In this document: piece after piece, positions 27,530 through 37,107 of the stretch
Layout of the letters: every line of letters starts with the position of its first letter
Position numbering within the stretch: position 1 is the first letter of the stretch
Source of the DNA: Flavobacterium microcysteis
GTDB lineage: Bacteria; Bacteroidota; Bacteroidia; Flavobacteriales; Flavobacteriaceae
Assembly: GCF_006385255.1 (NCBI RefSeq)
Contig: NZ_VFJE01000053.1
Coordinates: 248,001 to 312,000 of the forward strand
DNA length: 64,000 nucleotides
Direction: 5' to 3'
Made by a program: the position numbers and the translations under genes
Notes under the pieces: model-generated
Told to the model about the DNA's origin: nothing
Database searches by the model: none
What the model saw: only the letters and a program-made list of their open reading frames with translations

Positions 27530-28582
27530 ATGAAACTAAAAATCCCATTACACTATCATATTACATTTTTTCTCAGCATATATCTGCTTTTTGTGCTTTG
27601 GGAATTTACAACCAGTCTCAATCAGGATTCCTCTTTTTTTGCTTTTGATTTGATGTCTGTGTTGTTATCCGTAACTCTGGCGCTGGCGCTTTTTAGTATT
27701 TATCTTTTTAATTTTTATACTTTCTGCCATTGGTTTCTAAACCGAAGAAAATTAATTTTATACATACTCTCCCTTCCTGTCACACTCATACTTTTTGCTG
27801 GAGTGCGTTATTTTTTGCAGGAAGTTGTTGTATTTGAATTGACAGGTTTCCATAATTATTATGACGCATCCAGGCAGCCTTTATATTATATCCGTGACAA
27901 CTTTTTTTTCGGGATGCCTGCCATAATATTAAGTACGCTGTTTTATCTCATGTTGCAATTTCAGCAGTATCAAAGACAAAATCAGCAATTGTTACTCGAA
28001 AATAAAAAAGCCGAATTCCAGCTATTAAAATCGCAAGTGAGTCCGCATTTTTTATTTAATACGCTTAATTCTTTTTATAGCGAATGGATTGAAAAAGATC
28101 CCCAAACCGCTTCAGATTTGCTGAAATTATCCGACCTTTTGCGTTATGTGATTACAGAAACCGATAAAGAATATGTACCACTTACTAAAGAATTACAGTT
28201 TATCAAAAACTACATTGATTTGCAGGAAAAAAGATTTGAAAATCAGCTCTATCTTGATTTTTCGATTGAGGGCAACGCTGGCAACCTTATGATTCTTCCT
28301 TCGGTTTTAATCCATTTTACAGAAAATGTTTTTAAGCACGGGAAACTGAATGATCCTAAGAAAAAAGCGAATATTACTATAAAAATCAGCAGTCATTTTC
28401 TGGAAATTTCAACGTTCAACAGCAACCAGCCGGGTGAGAATTATTCATCAACGGGAATTGGTTTTGACAACCTTACCAAACGCCTGGAATATGCCTATCA
28501 CGAAAATTTCACTCTGGAAAAAACCAAAGAAAATGATACCTTTAAGACTTATTTGAAAATTCCTTTAAAAAGCAATCTATGA
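27530..28582 (+). CDS. LytS/YehU-type sensor histidine kinase
   Basis: About 350 residues from ATG 27530. Four predicted transmembrane segments fill the first 145 residues, followed by a short coiled linker (FQQYQRQNQQLLLENKK). The His_kinase domain has the phospho-acceptor in SQVSPHFLFNTLNSFY, and an HATPase_c region has the N box NVFKHG and GIGFDNL. Kinases of this class autophosphorylate and pass the phosphate to LytTR regulators. The next gene overlaps its stop by 4 bases (ATGA) and is such a regulator, so the pair is a complete two-component system. The signal is unknown; no extracellular sensor domain is present, so sensing is probably within the membrane. Confidence 0.9.
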   Translation: MKLKIPLHYHITFFLSIYLLFVLWEFTTSLNQDSSFFAFDLMSVLLSVTLALALFSIYLFNFYTFCHWFLNRRKLILYILSLPVTLILFAGVRYFLQEVVVFELTGFHNYYDASRQPLYYIRDNFFFGMPAIILSTLFYLMLQFQQYQRQNQQLLLENKKAEFQLLKSQVSPHFLFNTLNSFYSEWIEKDPQTASDLLKLSDLLRYVITETDKEYVPLTKELQFIKNYIDLQEKRFENQLYLDFSIEGNAGNLMILPSVLIHFTENVFKHGKLNDPKKKANITIKISSHFLEISTFNSNQPGENYSSTGIGFDNLTKRLEYAYHENFTLEKTKENDTFKTYLKIPLKSNL

Positions 28583-29283
28583 AATTCAAATGCATAATTG
28601 TCGATGACGAACCGCCAGCAACACGCATCTTGGAAAAGTATGTAGAGCAAGTTTCTTTTCTGGAAAGAGTAGCCACGTTTAATGATTCTTTAAAGGCTTT
28701 AGAGTTTTTAAATACCCATACTGTTGATTTGATTCTTTTGGACATACAGATGCCACAGCTGACGGGACTGCAGCTTTCAAAAATCATTTCAAAAGATATC
28801 AAGATTATTTTTACGACGGCTTATCCTGATTTTGCACTGGAAGGTTTTGAGTTAAGTGCTCTCGATTATTTGGTCAAGCCTATTGCTTTTGAACGTTTTT
28901 ATCAGGCGGTATCTAAATTGCAGTCCAGTCCAAAACAAGAAATCCAGTCCTCCAATTCAGTCGATTTTATTTTTATAAAAACTGATGGCAAGAATAAGTT
29001 TGCCAAGCTGTTCTTAAAAGACATTCTTTATATTGAAAGTCTCCAAAATTATATCTGCATTCATACGCTGGAACAGCAATTTATTACACATTCTTCTTTG
29101 CGAAATGTATTGGAATCCTTGCCACAGGATGATTTTGTGCAAACCCACAAATCGTATGTAGTGGCTTTAAAACAAATCGAATCAACCGATAATTTTTCCG
29201 TTTTCATTAACAACAAAGAATTGCCTATTGGAGCGACCTACAAGGATGATTTTTTTAAGCGAATCGATCAGAACAAAATATAA
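28579..29283 (+). CDS. LytTR-family response regulator
   Basis: A 234-residue regulator. The receiver domain (1-115) has acidic pocket Asp9-Asp10, phospho-acceptor Asp55 (LILLDIQMP), Thr in IIFTTAY and Lys in DYLVKPI. The C-terminal LytTR DNA-binding domain (about 130-230) has the typical ILYIESLQNYICIHT and FVQTHKSYVV segments. It is co-translated with the kinase through a 4-base overlap and followed directly by a terminator, so the operon has two genes. Targets are not identifiable from the sequence. Confidence 0.92.
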   Translation: MKFKCIIVDDEPPATRILEKYVEQVSFLERVATFNDSLKALEFLNTHTVDLILLDIQMPQLTGLQLSKIISKDIKIIFTTAYPDFALEGFELSALDYLVKPIAFERFYQAVSKLQSSPKQEIQSSNSVDFIFIKTDGKNKFAKLFLKDILYIESLQNYICIHTLEQQFITHSSLRNVLESLPQDDFVQTHKSYVVALKQIESTDNFSVFINNKELPIGATYKDDFFKRIDQNKI

Positions 29284-29308
29284 AAGGCGACCATTAGGCC
29301 GCCTTTTT
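29282..29308. terminator. Bidirectional intrinsic terminator
   Basis: AAAAGGCG-x-CC pairs with GG-x-CGCCTTTT around ATTA, ending in five T. It lies between the convergent LytTR and obg genes and can act on both strands. Confidence 0.8.
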
Positions 29309-29329
29309 ATTGATACTCTTTTATTTCTT

Positions 29330-30346
29330 TTATTCCTGATTCTCGTCAGCATTCAACATTTCCCAAAGCTTGTCTTTTAATTCAACAAGTCCCTGGTTCG
29401 CTATTGAAGAGATGAAATGATATTTCAAGCCTTTAAACTCTTTATCCAGCTGTGCTTTCATTTCTGATTTCAGTTCTTCGTCAAGCATATCCGATTTCGA
29501 AATCACGATAAAGCGTTCTTTATCTAAAATTTCCGGGTTATAGCGTCGCAACTCATCCAAAAGGATTTCATATTCTTTTTTAATATCGTCTGCATCAGCA
29601 GGAATCAAAAACAGCAATACCGAGTTTCTTTCGATATGTCTTAGGAAATAATGTCCTAGTCCTTTTCCTTCGGCAGCACCTTCAATAATTCCCGGAATAT
29701 CTGCCATTACAAACGATTGGAAATCTCTGTAGGCCACAATTCCAAGATTCGGTTTTAGTGTTGTAAACGGATAATCTGCAATTTTTGGTTTTGCAGAGGT
29801 TAATACAGACAGTAAAGTAGATTTTCCTGCATTTGGAAATCCTACCAAACCAACATCGGCCAGAACTTTAAGTTCCAGAATAATATCCAATTCGTTAGCT
29901 GGCATTCCAGGCTGCGAATATCTTGGCGTCTGGTTTGTGGAACTTCTAAAGTGCCAGTTTCCTAATCCGCCTTTTCCTCCTTTTACTACAATCTTTTTCT
30001 CACCGTGTTCTGTAATTTCGAACAGAATTTCGTTGGTTTCTTTATCACGAACTACAGTTCCCAACGGTACTTCAATGTATTTATCTTCTCCGTCAGCACC
30101 CGTACTTCTTGCACTTCCTCCATCGCCACCATGTCCGGCTTTAACGTGTTTTGCAAACTTTAAATGGAACAATGTCCAAAGTCCCTTATTCCCAACCAGA
30201 TATACGTGTCCTCCTCGTCCTCCGTCACCTCCGTCAGGACCACCTTTTTCAATAAATTTCTCTCTATGCAAATGCGTAGATCCTTTTCCTCCTTTTCCGG
30301 AAGTAACATAAATCTTAACGTAATCTACAAAATTTCCCTCTGTCAT
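29330..30346 (-). CDS. obgE: Obg/CgtA GTPase
   Basis: A 338-residue ribosome-associated GTPase. The glycine-rich Obg fold spans 1-160 ([32 protein letters not shown]). The G domain has G1 GFPNAGKST, the switch-I region [12 protein letters not shown]3 DIPGIIEGA, and G4 as SKSD in place of NKxD. Obg acts in 50S subunit assembly and stress responses. Length is the short form without a long C-terminal extension. It is the last gene of a minus-strand group with the CBS protein, adk and hpt, an arrangement common in flavobacteria. Confidence 0.95.
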   Translation of the reverse strand: MTEGNFVDYVKIYVTSGKGGKGSTHLHREKFIEKGGPDGGDGGRGGHVYLVGNKGLWTLFHLKFAKHVKAGHGGDGGSARSTGADGEDKYIEVPLGTVVRDKETNEILFEITEHGEKKIVVKGGKGGLGNWHFRSSTNQTPRYSQPGMPANELDIILELKVLADVGLVGFPNAGKSTLLSVLTSAKPKIADYPFTTLKPNLGIVAYRDFQSFVMADIPGIIEGAAEGKGLGHYFLRHIERNSVLLFLIPADADDIKKEYEILLDELRRYNPEILDKERFIVISKSDMLDEELKSEMKAQLDKEFKGLKYHFISSIANQGLVELKDKLWEMLNADENQE

Positions 30347-30435
30347 TTTCTTTATTTAAAGTGTAAAGTTTAAGGTTTAAAGCTACAGCATACTGCCAAC
30401 TCTAAACCTTAAACTTTATACTGTTTCTTTTTTGT

Positions 30436-31710
30436 TTATTCTTTTAGGGAACGTACTAAAACCTTATCGATTTTAACGCCGTCCATATCTATAACTTCTA
30501 GTTCAAATAAGTTCCAGATTAGCTTTTCGCCTTGTTTAGGTATATACGAAAGCTCTGTCATGATCAAGCCGCTCACTGTTGTAACTTCATAATCATTGAT
30601 CAGTTCATCCAAATCAAAATAAGTCAAAAAGTCGTGGAGCGAGTAATGCCCGTCTACCAACCACGTACCGTCTTCTCTGGCTACCAACTGGAATTCTTCA
30701 TGATAGAAATCGGATGCATCACCAACCAACGCTTCCAGAATATCATTTAAGGTAATCATACCTTGCGTGATTCCGTATTCGTCTGTTACGATAGCATAAT
30801 GCACTTTGGTTTTCTTGAAAATATCCAATGCTTTATAAGCAGAAGTATGTTCTATCAGATAAACCGGTTCTTTCATTATTTCTCTAAGGTTGAAATCTCC
30901 GCTTTCGAATTTGGCAAACAAATCTTTTAGCAGCACGACACCCACAACTTCGTCCAAACTTTCTTCACAAACCGGATATACGGAGTGGATTTCGTCAAGG
31001 ACTTTTTGCTTAAGTGTCGTAAGATCATCTTCCAATGAAAGATAATCAACCGATTTCCTGTGCGTCATCAGCGAGTTTACCTTTCTGTCACCAATATGGA
31101 AAACACGTTCCACAATGTCCTGTTCGATTTCCTGTACTTCTCCTACTTCGGTTCCTTCCTTGATAATTGCCTTGATTTCTTCTTCGGTAACTTTTCCGTC
31201 AGCCGTAGGTCTGATTCTGAACAATTTCAGAAGCGATTCTGTCGAGATGGTCAAAAGCCAGATAAAAGGTGCGGTAATTACCGAAATTATCTTCATTGGC
31301 AAGGCCACTGTCTTTGCAATGGTTTCCGGATAATTGAGTCCTATTCTTTTAGGAAGCAATTCTCCAAGCACTAATGAGAAGAAAGTCAATATAACAACTA
31401 CGATTCCAACTGAAAGATTTGCCGAATACGGCTGAAGGAATTCGTACTGGTCCAAGAAAATCTTTACATCGCCAGTGACATTATCACCTGAATAAATACC
31501 CGTTAAGATTCCGATTAATGTGATTCCGATTTGAACGGTAGACAAAAATTTGTTTGGTGAATTGGCCAAATCCAAAGCAGTTTTGGCACTGGTATTCCCT
31601 TTTTTTGCAGAGGTCTCCAACCTGTTTTTTCGCGCTGATATCAATGCGATTTCCGACATCGAAAAAACACCATTTAAAAGGATTAAAAAGAAAATTATAG
31701 CTATTTCCAA
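30436..31710 (-). CDS. CNNM/CorC-type membrane protein with CBS pair (hemolysin family)
   Basis: A 424-residue inner-membrane protein: a DUF21/CNNM domain with about four membrane segments (1-190; NGVFSMSEIALISARKNRLE is diagnostic), two CBS domains (about 210-330; MTHRKSVDYLSLEDD, VYLIEHTSAYKALDIF) and a C-terminal CorC_HlyC domain (WLVDGHYSLHDF, TVSGLIM). The family handles Mg2+ or Co2+ transport or resistance; hemolysin is a historical name. The start is a TTG: the frame has a stop just upstream and the membrane domain begins at once, so no ATG alternative fits. It follows adk by 15 bases. Confidence 0.9.
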   Translation of the reverse strand: MEIAIIFFLILLNGVFSMSEIALISARKNRLETSAKKGNTSAKTALDLANSPNKFLSTVQIGITLIGILTGIYSGDNVTGDVKIFLDQYEFLQPYSANLSVGIVVVILTFFSLVLGELLPKRIGLNYPETIAKTVALPMKIISVITAPFIWLLTISTESLLKLFRIRPTADGKVTEEEIKAIIKEGTEVGEVQEIEQDIVERVFHIGDRKVNSLMTHRKSVDYLSLEDDLTTLKQKVLDEIHSVYPVCEESLDEVVGVVLLKDLFAKFESGDFNLREIMKEPVYLIEHTSAYKALDIFKKTKVHYAIVTDEYGITQGMITLNDILEALVGDASDFYHEEFQLVAREDGTWLVDGHYSLHDFLTYFDLDELINDYEVTTVSGLIMTELSYIPKQGEKLIWNLFELEVIDMDGVKIDKVLVRSLKE

Positions 31711-31725
31711 GTTTTATAAATTTAG

Positions 31726-32298
31726 TTAAAGGCTATCGATTACTGTACTTAATCGATCTGTAATTTCTTCTATGGTACCAATTCCGTCCACAGCGTGAAA
31801 TTTATTTTGTGCTTTATAATAGTCCATTAAAGGAGCTGTTTTTTCATTGTATTCCTGATAACGGTTTCTGATTTTCTCTTCATCCTGGTCATCCGGCCTT
31901 CCGGAAGTTTTTCCTCTTTCCAAAAGTCTTTGTACTAATATTTCATCATTTGCTTCTAGAGCAACCGTTGCCGTAATCTTTTCTTTTTTTGATTCTAAGA
32001 AATTATCTAAAGCTTCTGCCTGTGATAATGTTCTTGGAAATCCGTCAAAAAGAAATCCTTCAGATTGTGGATTTTTATCTACTTCACTTTGAAGCATCTG
32101 GATGGTTACCTCATCCGGAACTAAATCTCCTTTATCCATATAGGTTTTGGCTAATTTACCAAGTTCCGTTTCATTTTTAATATTGAACCTAAAAATATCT
32201 CCTGTTGAGAGATGGGTCAGATTGTATTTCTTTTTTAAGAATTCGGCCTGAGTTCCTTTTCCCGCTCCAGGCTTCCCAAATAATACGATATTAATCAT
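31726..32298 (-). CDS. adk: Adenylate kinase
   Basis: A 190-residue cytoplasmic kinase balancing AMP, ADP and ATP. P-loop FGKPGAGKGTQ at about 7-17, AMP-site segment LSTGDIFR, the FLFDGFPRTLSQA motif, and a short LID (ERGKTSGRPDD) without zinc cysteines, as in the short bacterial form. The ATG start is clear. It lies between hpt (66 bases upstream) and the CBS protein (15 bases downstream), suggesting a purine-salvage operon that extends into membrane and ribosome functions. Confidence 0.96.
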   Translation of the reverse strand: MINIVLFGKPGAGKGTQAEFLKKKYNLTHLSTGDIFRFNIKNETELGKLAKTYMDKGDLVPDEVTIQMLQSEVDKNPQSEGFLFDGFPRTLSQAEALDNFLESKKEKITATVALEANDEILVQRLLERGKTSGRPDDQDEEKIRNRYQEYNEKTAPLMDYYKAQNKFHAVDGIGTIEEITDRLSTVIDSL

Positions 32299-32364
32299 TT
32301 TGTTAGTTGTGAGTTATTATATGCCAGGATTTTTCAATCCAAAATGTTTCATTTCCAATCCGAC

Positions 32365-32895
32365 TTAATCTTTTAATTGGTATACTTCGGGAATATTTCT
32401 TCCTAGTCCATCATAATCCAGGCCATAGCCTACAATGAATTTATTTGGAATTTCAATACCAATATAATCAATTTTTATGTCTTTTTTGTATGCTTCGGGC
32501 TTTAAAAATAAGGTAGCAAACTTAAGTTGCTTTACATTTTGCGACTCAAACATTGCTTTCAGTTCTACCAAAGTATTACCTGTGTCGACAATATCTTCTA
32601 TTACGACAACTGTTCTTCCCGATAAATCTTGATTAAGTCCTATAAGTTTTTTTACCTCATGGGTTGTAGTAGTGCCTTCATAGGAGGCTAATTTCACGAA
32701 GCTGACTTCGCAGGCTTTCGGATAGTGTTTCATAAAGTCTGAAACAACCATAAAGGCGCCATTCAAGACGCCCACAAATAAGGGTATCTCTTCGTCTAGG
32801 TCTTCAGCTACTTCCTGCGCCATTTTGGCTATAGCTGAATCAATTTCCTTTCCACTAATGAAAGGAACAAAATGTTTGTCGTGAAGTTGTATCAC
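32365..32895 (-). CDS. hpt: Hypoxanthine phosphoribosyltransferase
   Basis: A 176-residue type I phosphoribosyltransferase salvaging hypoxanthine (and often guanine) with PRPP. The PRPP motif VVVIEDIVDTGNTL lies at about 95-108; the N-terminal NGAFMVVSDFM and the C-terminal FIVGYGLDYDG (purine-binding) segments are standard. The start is a GTG (32893-32895), with no in-frame ATG upstream and a -7 element TATATTTG about 25 bases away. First gene of the hpt-adk group. Confidence 0.95.
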   Translation of the reverse strand: MIQLHDKHFVPFISGKEIDSAIAKMAQEVAEDLDEEIPLFVGVLNGAFMVVSDFMKHYPKACEVSFVKLASYEGTTTTHEVKKLIGLNQDLSGRTVVVIEDIVDTGNTLVELKAMFESQNVKQLKFATLFLKPEAYKKDIKIDYIGIEIPNKFIVGYGLDYDGLGRNIPEVYQLKD

Positions 32896-32920
32896 AATGA
32901 TTTTATTAAATAATAAGTTG

Positions 32921-32928
32921 CAAATATA
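32921..32928 (-). promoter_or_regulatory. -7 promoter element of the hpt-adk group
   Basis: The minus strand reads TATATTTG, matching TAnnTTTG, and predicts a leader of about 19 bases before the GTG start of hpt. The -33 element is not evident. Confidence 0.4.
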
Positions 32929-33084
32929 CTAAAATAGAATCCAGCTATTTTACAATTTATTTCAGTTTTATTACAATTTTATTTTTGTTAAATGTTTTTT
33001 AATATTCCTTAAACTCCGAAGATAAAAAATTTAAAATCAGTAAATTCAATATTCAGAAAACACAACCACTAATTTTTTTGAGCT

Positions 33085-34347
33085 ATGAAAATGCGAATTT
33101 TACACCTACTTCCCTGCCTTGCTTTTTCCTTCTTATCCTGCAACGGACAAGAAAAGAAACAGCCTGTTAAAAACAACACTACTGTCGTAAAAACTGCAAT
33201 TGGCGATTTGGAGCTTCCCGCTCCGTATGCCACCGAATCTGCAAGAAAAATAAGCAAGATGAAAGAATGGCCGGAAGGAATTACACCAAAAGCTCCAGAA
33301 GGATTCGTGGTTACCAAATTTGCAGACGGATTGAAAAATCCTCGCTGGACTTATATCGCACCCAACAATGACATTTTTGTAGTTGAAAGCAACACTTTTA
33401 AAAGTGCAAACCAGATTACTATTTTTAGGGACAAGGACAATGATGGCGTTTTTGAAACCCGTGAAATTTTTAAAGACGGGCTCAATATGCCTTTTGGAAT
33501 GCTTATTCTTGGAAATTATTTTTACATCGCCAATACCGACGGGCTTTATCGATTTCCCTATAGCGCCGGTGACCTGAAATTAAGAGGTAGTGGCACAAAA
33601 ATACTGGAACTTCCTGCTGGAGGCTATAACAACCACTGGACAAGAAATCTGCTTGCCAATGCTGACGGTTCAAAAATATACGTTTCTGTAGGTTCTGCCA
33701 GCAACAATGCCGAGCATGGAATGGATGTAGAAAAAAGGCGTGCCAATATTTTAGAAATCAATCCTGATGGAACCGAAGAACAAATCTATGCCAGCGGACT
33801 GAGAAATCCTGTTGGAATGGATTGGAACCCGGCAAATAATGAGCTTTGGACAGCCGTAAACGAGCGTGATGATTTGGGCGACGAGCTTGTTCCTGATTAT
33901 ATTACAAGCGTAAAAAGAGGAGGTTTTTATGGATGGCCTTATTCCTATTACGGACAGATTGCCGACCCAAGAATGAAAGGACAAGGAAAAGAACTGATTG
34001 CAAAAGCCATCATTCCCGATGTTTCGGTTGGTGCCCATACGGCTTCGCTTGGGTTTGCCTTTTATAACAAGGATGCCTTTCCTGGCAAATATAAAAATGG
34101 GGCATTTGTCGGACAACATGGCTCGTGGAACCGTTCGAAACTAAGCGGCTACAAAGTGCTTTTTGTGCCTTTTAAAAACGGAAAGCCTTCCGGAAAACCT
34201 GAAGATTTCCTGACCGGATTTATTGCCAACGAAGAAAAAGCTGAAGTTTATGGTCGCCCGGTTGCTGTAACCGTTATGAATGACGGCTCCCTTTTGGTCA
34301 ATGATGATAGCGGCAATACGATATGGAGAGTAGCTGTTAAAAAATAA
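33085..34347 (+). CDS. Sorbosone-dehydrogenase-like beta-propeller lipoprotein
   Basis: A 420-residue protein with a lipoprotein signal peptide (lipobox FLSC, Cys19, then NGQEKKQ). The mature chain is a six-bladed propeller of the GSDH/L-sorbosone dehydrogenase type: FADGLKNPRWTYIAPNNDIFVVES, RDKDNDGVFETREIF, MPFGMLILGNYFYIANTDGLY, YASGLRNPVGMDWNP, GAHTASLGFAFY, GQHGSWNRSKLSGYKV. Relatives oxidise sugars with PQQ as cofactor. PQQ dependence is not shown here, since no PQQ genes are in the window. Probably outer-membrane anchored; divergent from hpt. Confidence 0.85.
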   Translation: MKMRILHLLPCLAFSFLSCNGQEKKQPVKNNTTVVKTAIGDLELPAPYATESARKISKMKEWPEGITPKAPEGFVVTKFADGLKNPRWTYIAPNNDIFVVESNTFKSANQITIFRDKDNDGVFETREIFKDGLNMPFGMLILGNYFYIANTDGLYRFPYSAGDLKLRGSGTKILELPAGGYNNHWTRNLLANADGSKIYVSVGSASNNAEHGMDVEKRRANILEINPDGTEEQIYASGLRNPVGMDWNPANNELWTAVNERDDLGDELVPDYITSVKRGGFYGWPYSYYGQIADPRMKGQGKELIAKAIIPDVSVGAHTASLGFAFYNKDAFPGKYKNGAFVGQHGSWNRSKLSGYKVLFVPFKNGKPSGKPEDFLTGFIANEEKAEVYGRPVAVTVMNDGSLLVNDDSGNTIWRVAVKK

Positions 34348-34495
34348 GTTTTTCGGAAATTCCCAAAATATATCCCGCTAAGTTTAATCATTCATGCAAA
34401 GTTTATTAACACACTAATTTTTTTTGCATCTCCTTTCATTATAAACTTTTGGCAGTTATTTTATTTTAATACTTTTACTCCAAACAGCCCAATCT

Positions 34496-35242
34496 ATGAA
34501 TCCGATTTGCAAAAATTGCGAGCATAAAATCAATGGAAATTTCTGCAGTGAATGTGGACAATCTACCGACACACATCCTATAAATTTTCATTACCTCTGG
34601 CATGACATACAGCATGGTATTTTTCATTTTGATAAAGGACTTCTTTTTACTGCCAAAGAGCTTTTTACACGACCTGGTCATTCTATTAGAGAATTTATCG
34701 AAGGCAAAAGAGTCAACCATTTCAAACCTACAGCATTGGTTTTTTTGCTGGGTTCTCTTTATGGCCTGCTGTATCATTTTTTTCATATTGAGATTCCGTC
34801 CACTATAACCAATGAAGATTCGGAACAGACATTCAATATCATAGGAGATTGGATTACTACACATTATGCATTGGCAACTTTGTTTACCATTCCTCTAATA
34901 TCCATCGCTTCTTTTCTTGCTTTTCGAAAAACAGGCTATAATTTGGTAGAACATTTGGTACTAAACGGTTTTATTGCCGGACAAAAGCTGATTCTCCAAT
35001 TTATTTTCTTCCCGCTTCTTTATATTTACAGCGGAACCCAAACTATGTTGCTACTTTCCGGAATATCTGTACTTATTGATATCCTGCTTGCATTTTGGGT
35101 CTACAACCAGTTTTTTGACACCCAATCAACTTTAAAAAACATTTTAAAAACGGTTCTGACTTATATTTATTTCTTTATACTTTTTACAACCCTGACGGTT
35201 GTAATAAGCATAGTCGTGGAACTATTTATAAACAAAGTATAA
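34496..35242 (+). CDS. DUF3667 zinc-ribbon membrane protein
   Basis: A 248-residue protein. An N-terminal zinc ribbon (Cys5-x2-Cys8 and Cys17-x2-Cys20, in CKNCEHKINGNFCSECGQ) precedes the conserved HDIQHGIFHFDKGLLFTAKELFTRPGHSIREFIEGKRVNHFKP block that defines DUF3667, then about four membrane helices. This architecture is frequent in Bacteroidota; function is unknown. The next gene starts one base after its stop, so the two are probably expressed together. Confidence 0.85.
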   Translation: MNPICKNCEHKINGNFCSECGQSTDTHPINFHYLWHDIQHGIFHFDKGLLFTAKELFTRPGHSIREFIEGKRVNHFKPTALVFLLGSLYGLLYHFFHIEIPSTITNEDSEQTFNIIGDWITTHYALATLFTIPLISIASFLAFRKTGYNLVEHLVLNGFIAGQKLILQFIFFPLLYIYSGTQTMLLLSGISVLIDILLAFWVYNQFFDTQSTLKNILKTVLTYIYFFILFTTLTVVISIVVELFINKV

Positions 35243-35243
35243 A

Positions 35244-35801
35244 ATGACGAGTTCTGATTTTATCCGAAAATTAGAAAATAGCACGGCACACAGGCAAAGC
35301 CGTGAATCAATGTCTGACAGCGTTTCCGCAAATCCAGAACTGTTGCCGGTTTTGATGAATGTAGTATTAGACACCCAAAACAAAAACCATTATAAAGGTT
35401 GTTGGATTTCAGAGTTGGTTTTTGAAAATCATATCGACTGGCTTATTCCCTATCTGGAAACTTTTTGCAAAACACTGTCGGCATATTCGCATGATGGTGC
35501 CTTGCGCTCTGTTTCTAAAATCTGTCTTTTTTCAGCAACTCACCATCTGAAAAAGAAAAAATCAGGAGAAGCTTTCCTAACAGACGAGCAATTGGAACTG
35601 ATGATAGAATCCTGTTTTGACTGGCTTATCAGCGATCAAAAAGTGGCAACCAAAGCCTATGCGATGCGAGCGCTTTATGCTTTTGGAAAAACAAACGACT
35701 GGATATATCCGGAACTCAAGACTATTTTAGTACAAGATTACCCGAATCATTCTGCAGCCTATCAGGGAGCTTCAAAGGAAATTCTGAAAAAACTGAAATA
35801 G
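35244..35801 (+). CDS. HEAT-like helical-repeat hypothetical protein
   Basis: A 185-residue, all-helical cytoplasmic protein without signal or membrane segments. Repeating helix pairs (LLPVLMNVVLD, WLIPYLETFCKTL, WLISDQKVATKAYAMRALYAFG, IYPELKTILVQDYP) look like a small HEAT-type solenoid. No catalytic motif was seen; similar flavobacterial proteins are sometimes labelled adenylosuccinate lyase, for which I see no support. It starts 1 base after the DUF3667 stop, so the two are likely co-translated. Confidence 0.7.
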   Translation: MTSSDFIRKLENSTAHRQSRESMSDSVSANPELLPVLMNVVLDTQNKNHYKGCWISELVFENHIDWLIPYLETFCKTLSAYSHDGALRSVSKICLFSATHHLKKKKSGEAFLTDEQLELMIESCFDWLISDQKVATKAYAMRALYAFGKTNDWIYPELKTILVQDYPNHSAAYQGASKEILKKLK

Positions 35802-35874
35802 CTAAAAAATATTCTCCGTTTTACTAGCCAATTCATTTTAAGACTTTAAATTGCACGCTTTAATTTCCTTAACA

Positions 35875-37107
35875 ATGGCGGAAAGCATTGCAAAAAACAA
35901 CAGTCTTTTATTCAAAATAGTCACCAATCTTACTTTTTGGGTACTGATCGCAATTATTTCCGGCGTTTTGGTTGGACATTATTTGCCTGAAACCGGCACA
36001 AAAATGAAAATCATAGGCGATACTTTCATCCAGATTGTCAAGCTTTTTATTGCCCCTATTATTTTTCTGACCATAGTTTTAGGAATCAGCGGTATGGGCG
36101 ATCTTCGAAAAGTGGGACGCATTGGGATAAAAGCGCTGATTTACTTTGAAATCGTTACCACATTTGCTCTCGCTATTGGCGTTATCGCAGCCTATGTCAT
36201 CCAGCCCGGCAAAATTGACAAGTCTGGTCTGGATATTCAGGATGCATCAAAATACACCTCAAATCCAAGGACAGAGTTTGACTGGTGGCAGTTTTTTATG
36301 GATAATTTCACCTTGCAGGTTTTAGTTGTAGCCATAGTTTGTGGCATACTACTTAATTATTACAGCAAACGTGAATCTGTAGTAGGCACCTTATACAAAG
36401 CCTCAAAAATTGTTTTCAAGGCTTTAAAATTTGTGATGTTTCTGGCACCATTAGGCGCTTTTGGAGGCATGGCTTATACGGTTGGAAAGTTTGGACTGCA
36501 TACCTTGATTCCTTTAGGAAAGCTGATGTTTACAGTATATGTGACAATGGCTATTTTTATCTTTTTGGTATTGGGCGGCATCCTGCGCTACTATAAAATG
36601 AGAATATGGGATTTTATAAAATACCTGAAAGCCGAACTGCTCATTGTTCTGGGAACTTCATCATCTGAACCGGCATTGCCCAATTTGATGGACAAGCTGG
36701 AACGATTGGGTTGCAGTAAATCGGTTGTAGGATTGGTAGTACCCACCGGATATTCTTTCAATCTTGACGGCACATCTATCTATCTTTCTATGTGTGTTAT
36801 ATTTTTAGCCCAACTGTATAACGTGCATCTTTCTTTTGGCGAAATACTGACTATTATCGGGTTACTGATGATAACTTCAAAAGGAGCTGCCGGAGTTACA
36901 GGAAGCGGCTTTATTGTTTTGGCTTCAACACTTACAGCCATTCATAAAATTCCGCTTGAAGGACTGGCTTTTCTTTTAGGAGTCGACAAATTTATGAGTG
37001 AAGCAAGAGCTATAACCAACTTTATTGGCAATGGCGTTGCGACTATAGTGATTTCTAAAAACGAAAACGAGTTTATCGATATTGAAAACCCTATGGAACT
37101 CGATTAG
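35875..37107 (+). CDS. Dicarboxylate/amino acid:cation symporter (DAACS family)
   Basis: About 410 residues from ATG 35875; the frame reaches a TTG at 35851, but the ATG fits the usual N-terminus. Eight membrane helices and two re-entrant loops. Family motifs are intact: serine-rich hairpin GTSSSEPALPN, SFNLDGTSIYLSM (the NMDGT equivalent), TSKGAAGVTGSGF, and DKFMSEARAITNFIGNGVAT for substrate and cation binding. It imports C4-dicarboxylates, glutamate or aspartate with Na+ or H+; the exact substrate cannot be told. Its stop codon overlaps that of the convergent ppk1. Confidence 0.92.
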   Translation: MAESIAKNNSLLFKIVTNLTFWVLIAIISGVLVGHYLPETGTKMKIIGDTFIQIVKLFIAPIIFLTIVLGISGMGDLRKVGRIGIKALIYFEIVTTFALAIGVIAAYVIQPGKIDKSGLDIQDASKYTSNPRTEFDWWQFFMDNFTLQVLVVAIVCGILLNYYSKRESVVGTLYKASKIVFKALKFVMFLAPLGAFGGMAYTVGKFGLHTLIPLGKLMFTVYVTMAIFIFLVLGGILRYYKMRIWDFIKYLKAELLIVLGTSSSEPALPNLMDKLERLGCSKSVVGLVVPTGYSFNLDGTSIYLSMCVIFLAQLYNVHLSFGEILTIIGLLMITSKGAAGVTGSGFIVLASTLTAIHKIPLEGLAFLLGVDKFMSEARAITNFIGNGVATIVISKNENEFIDIENPMELD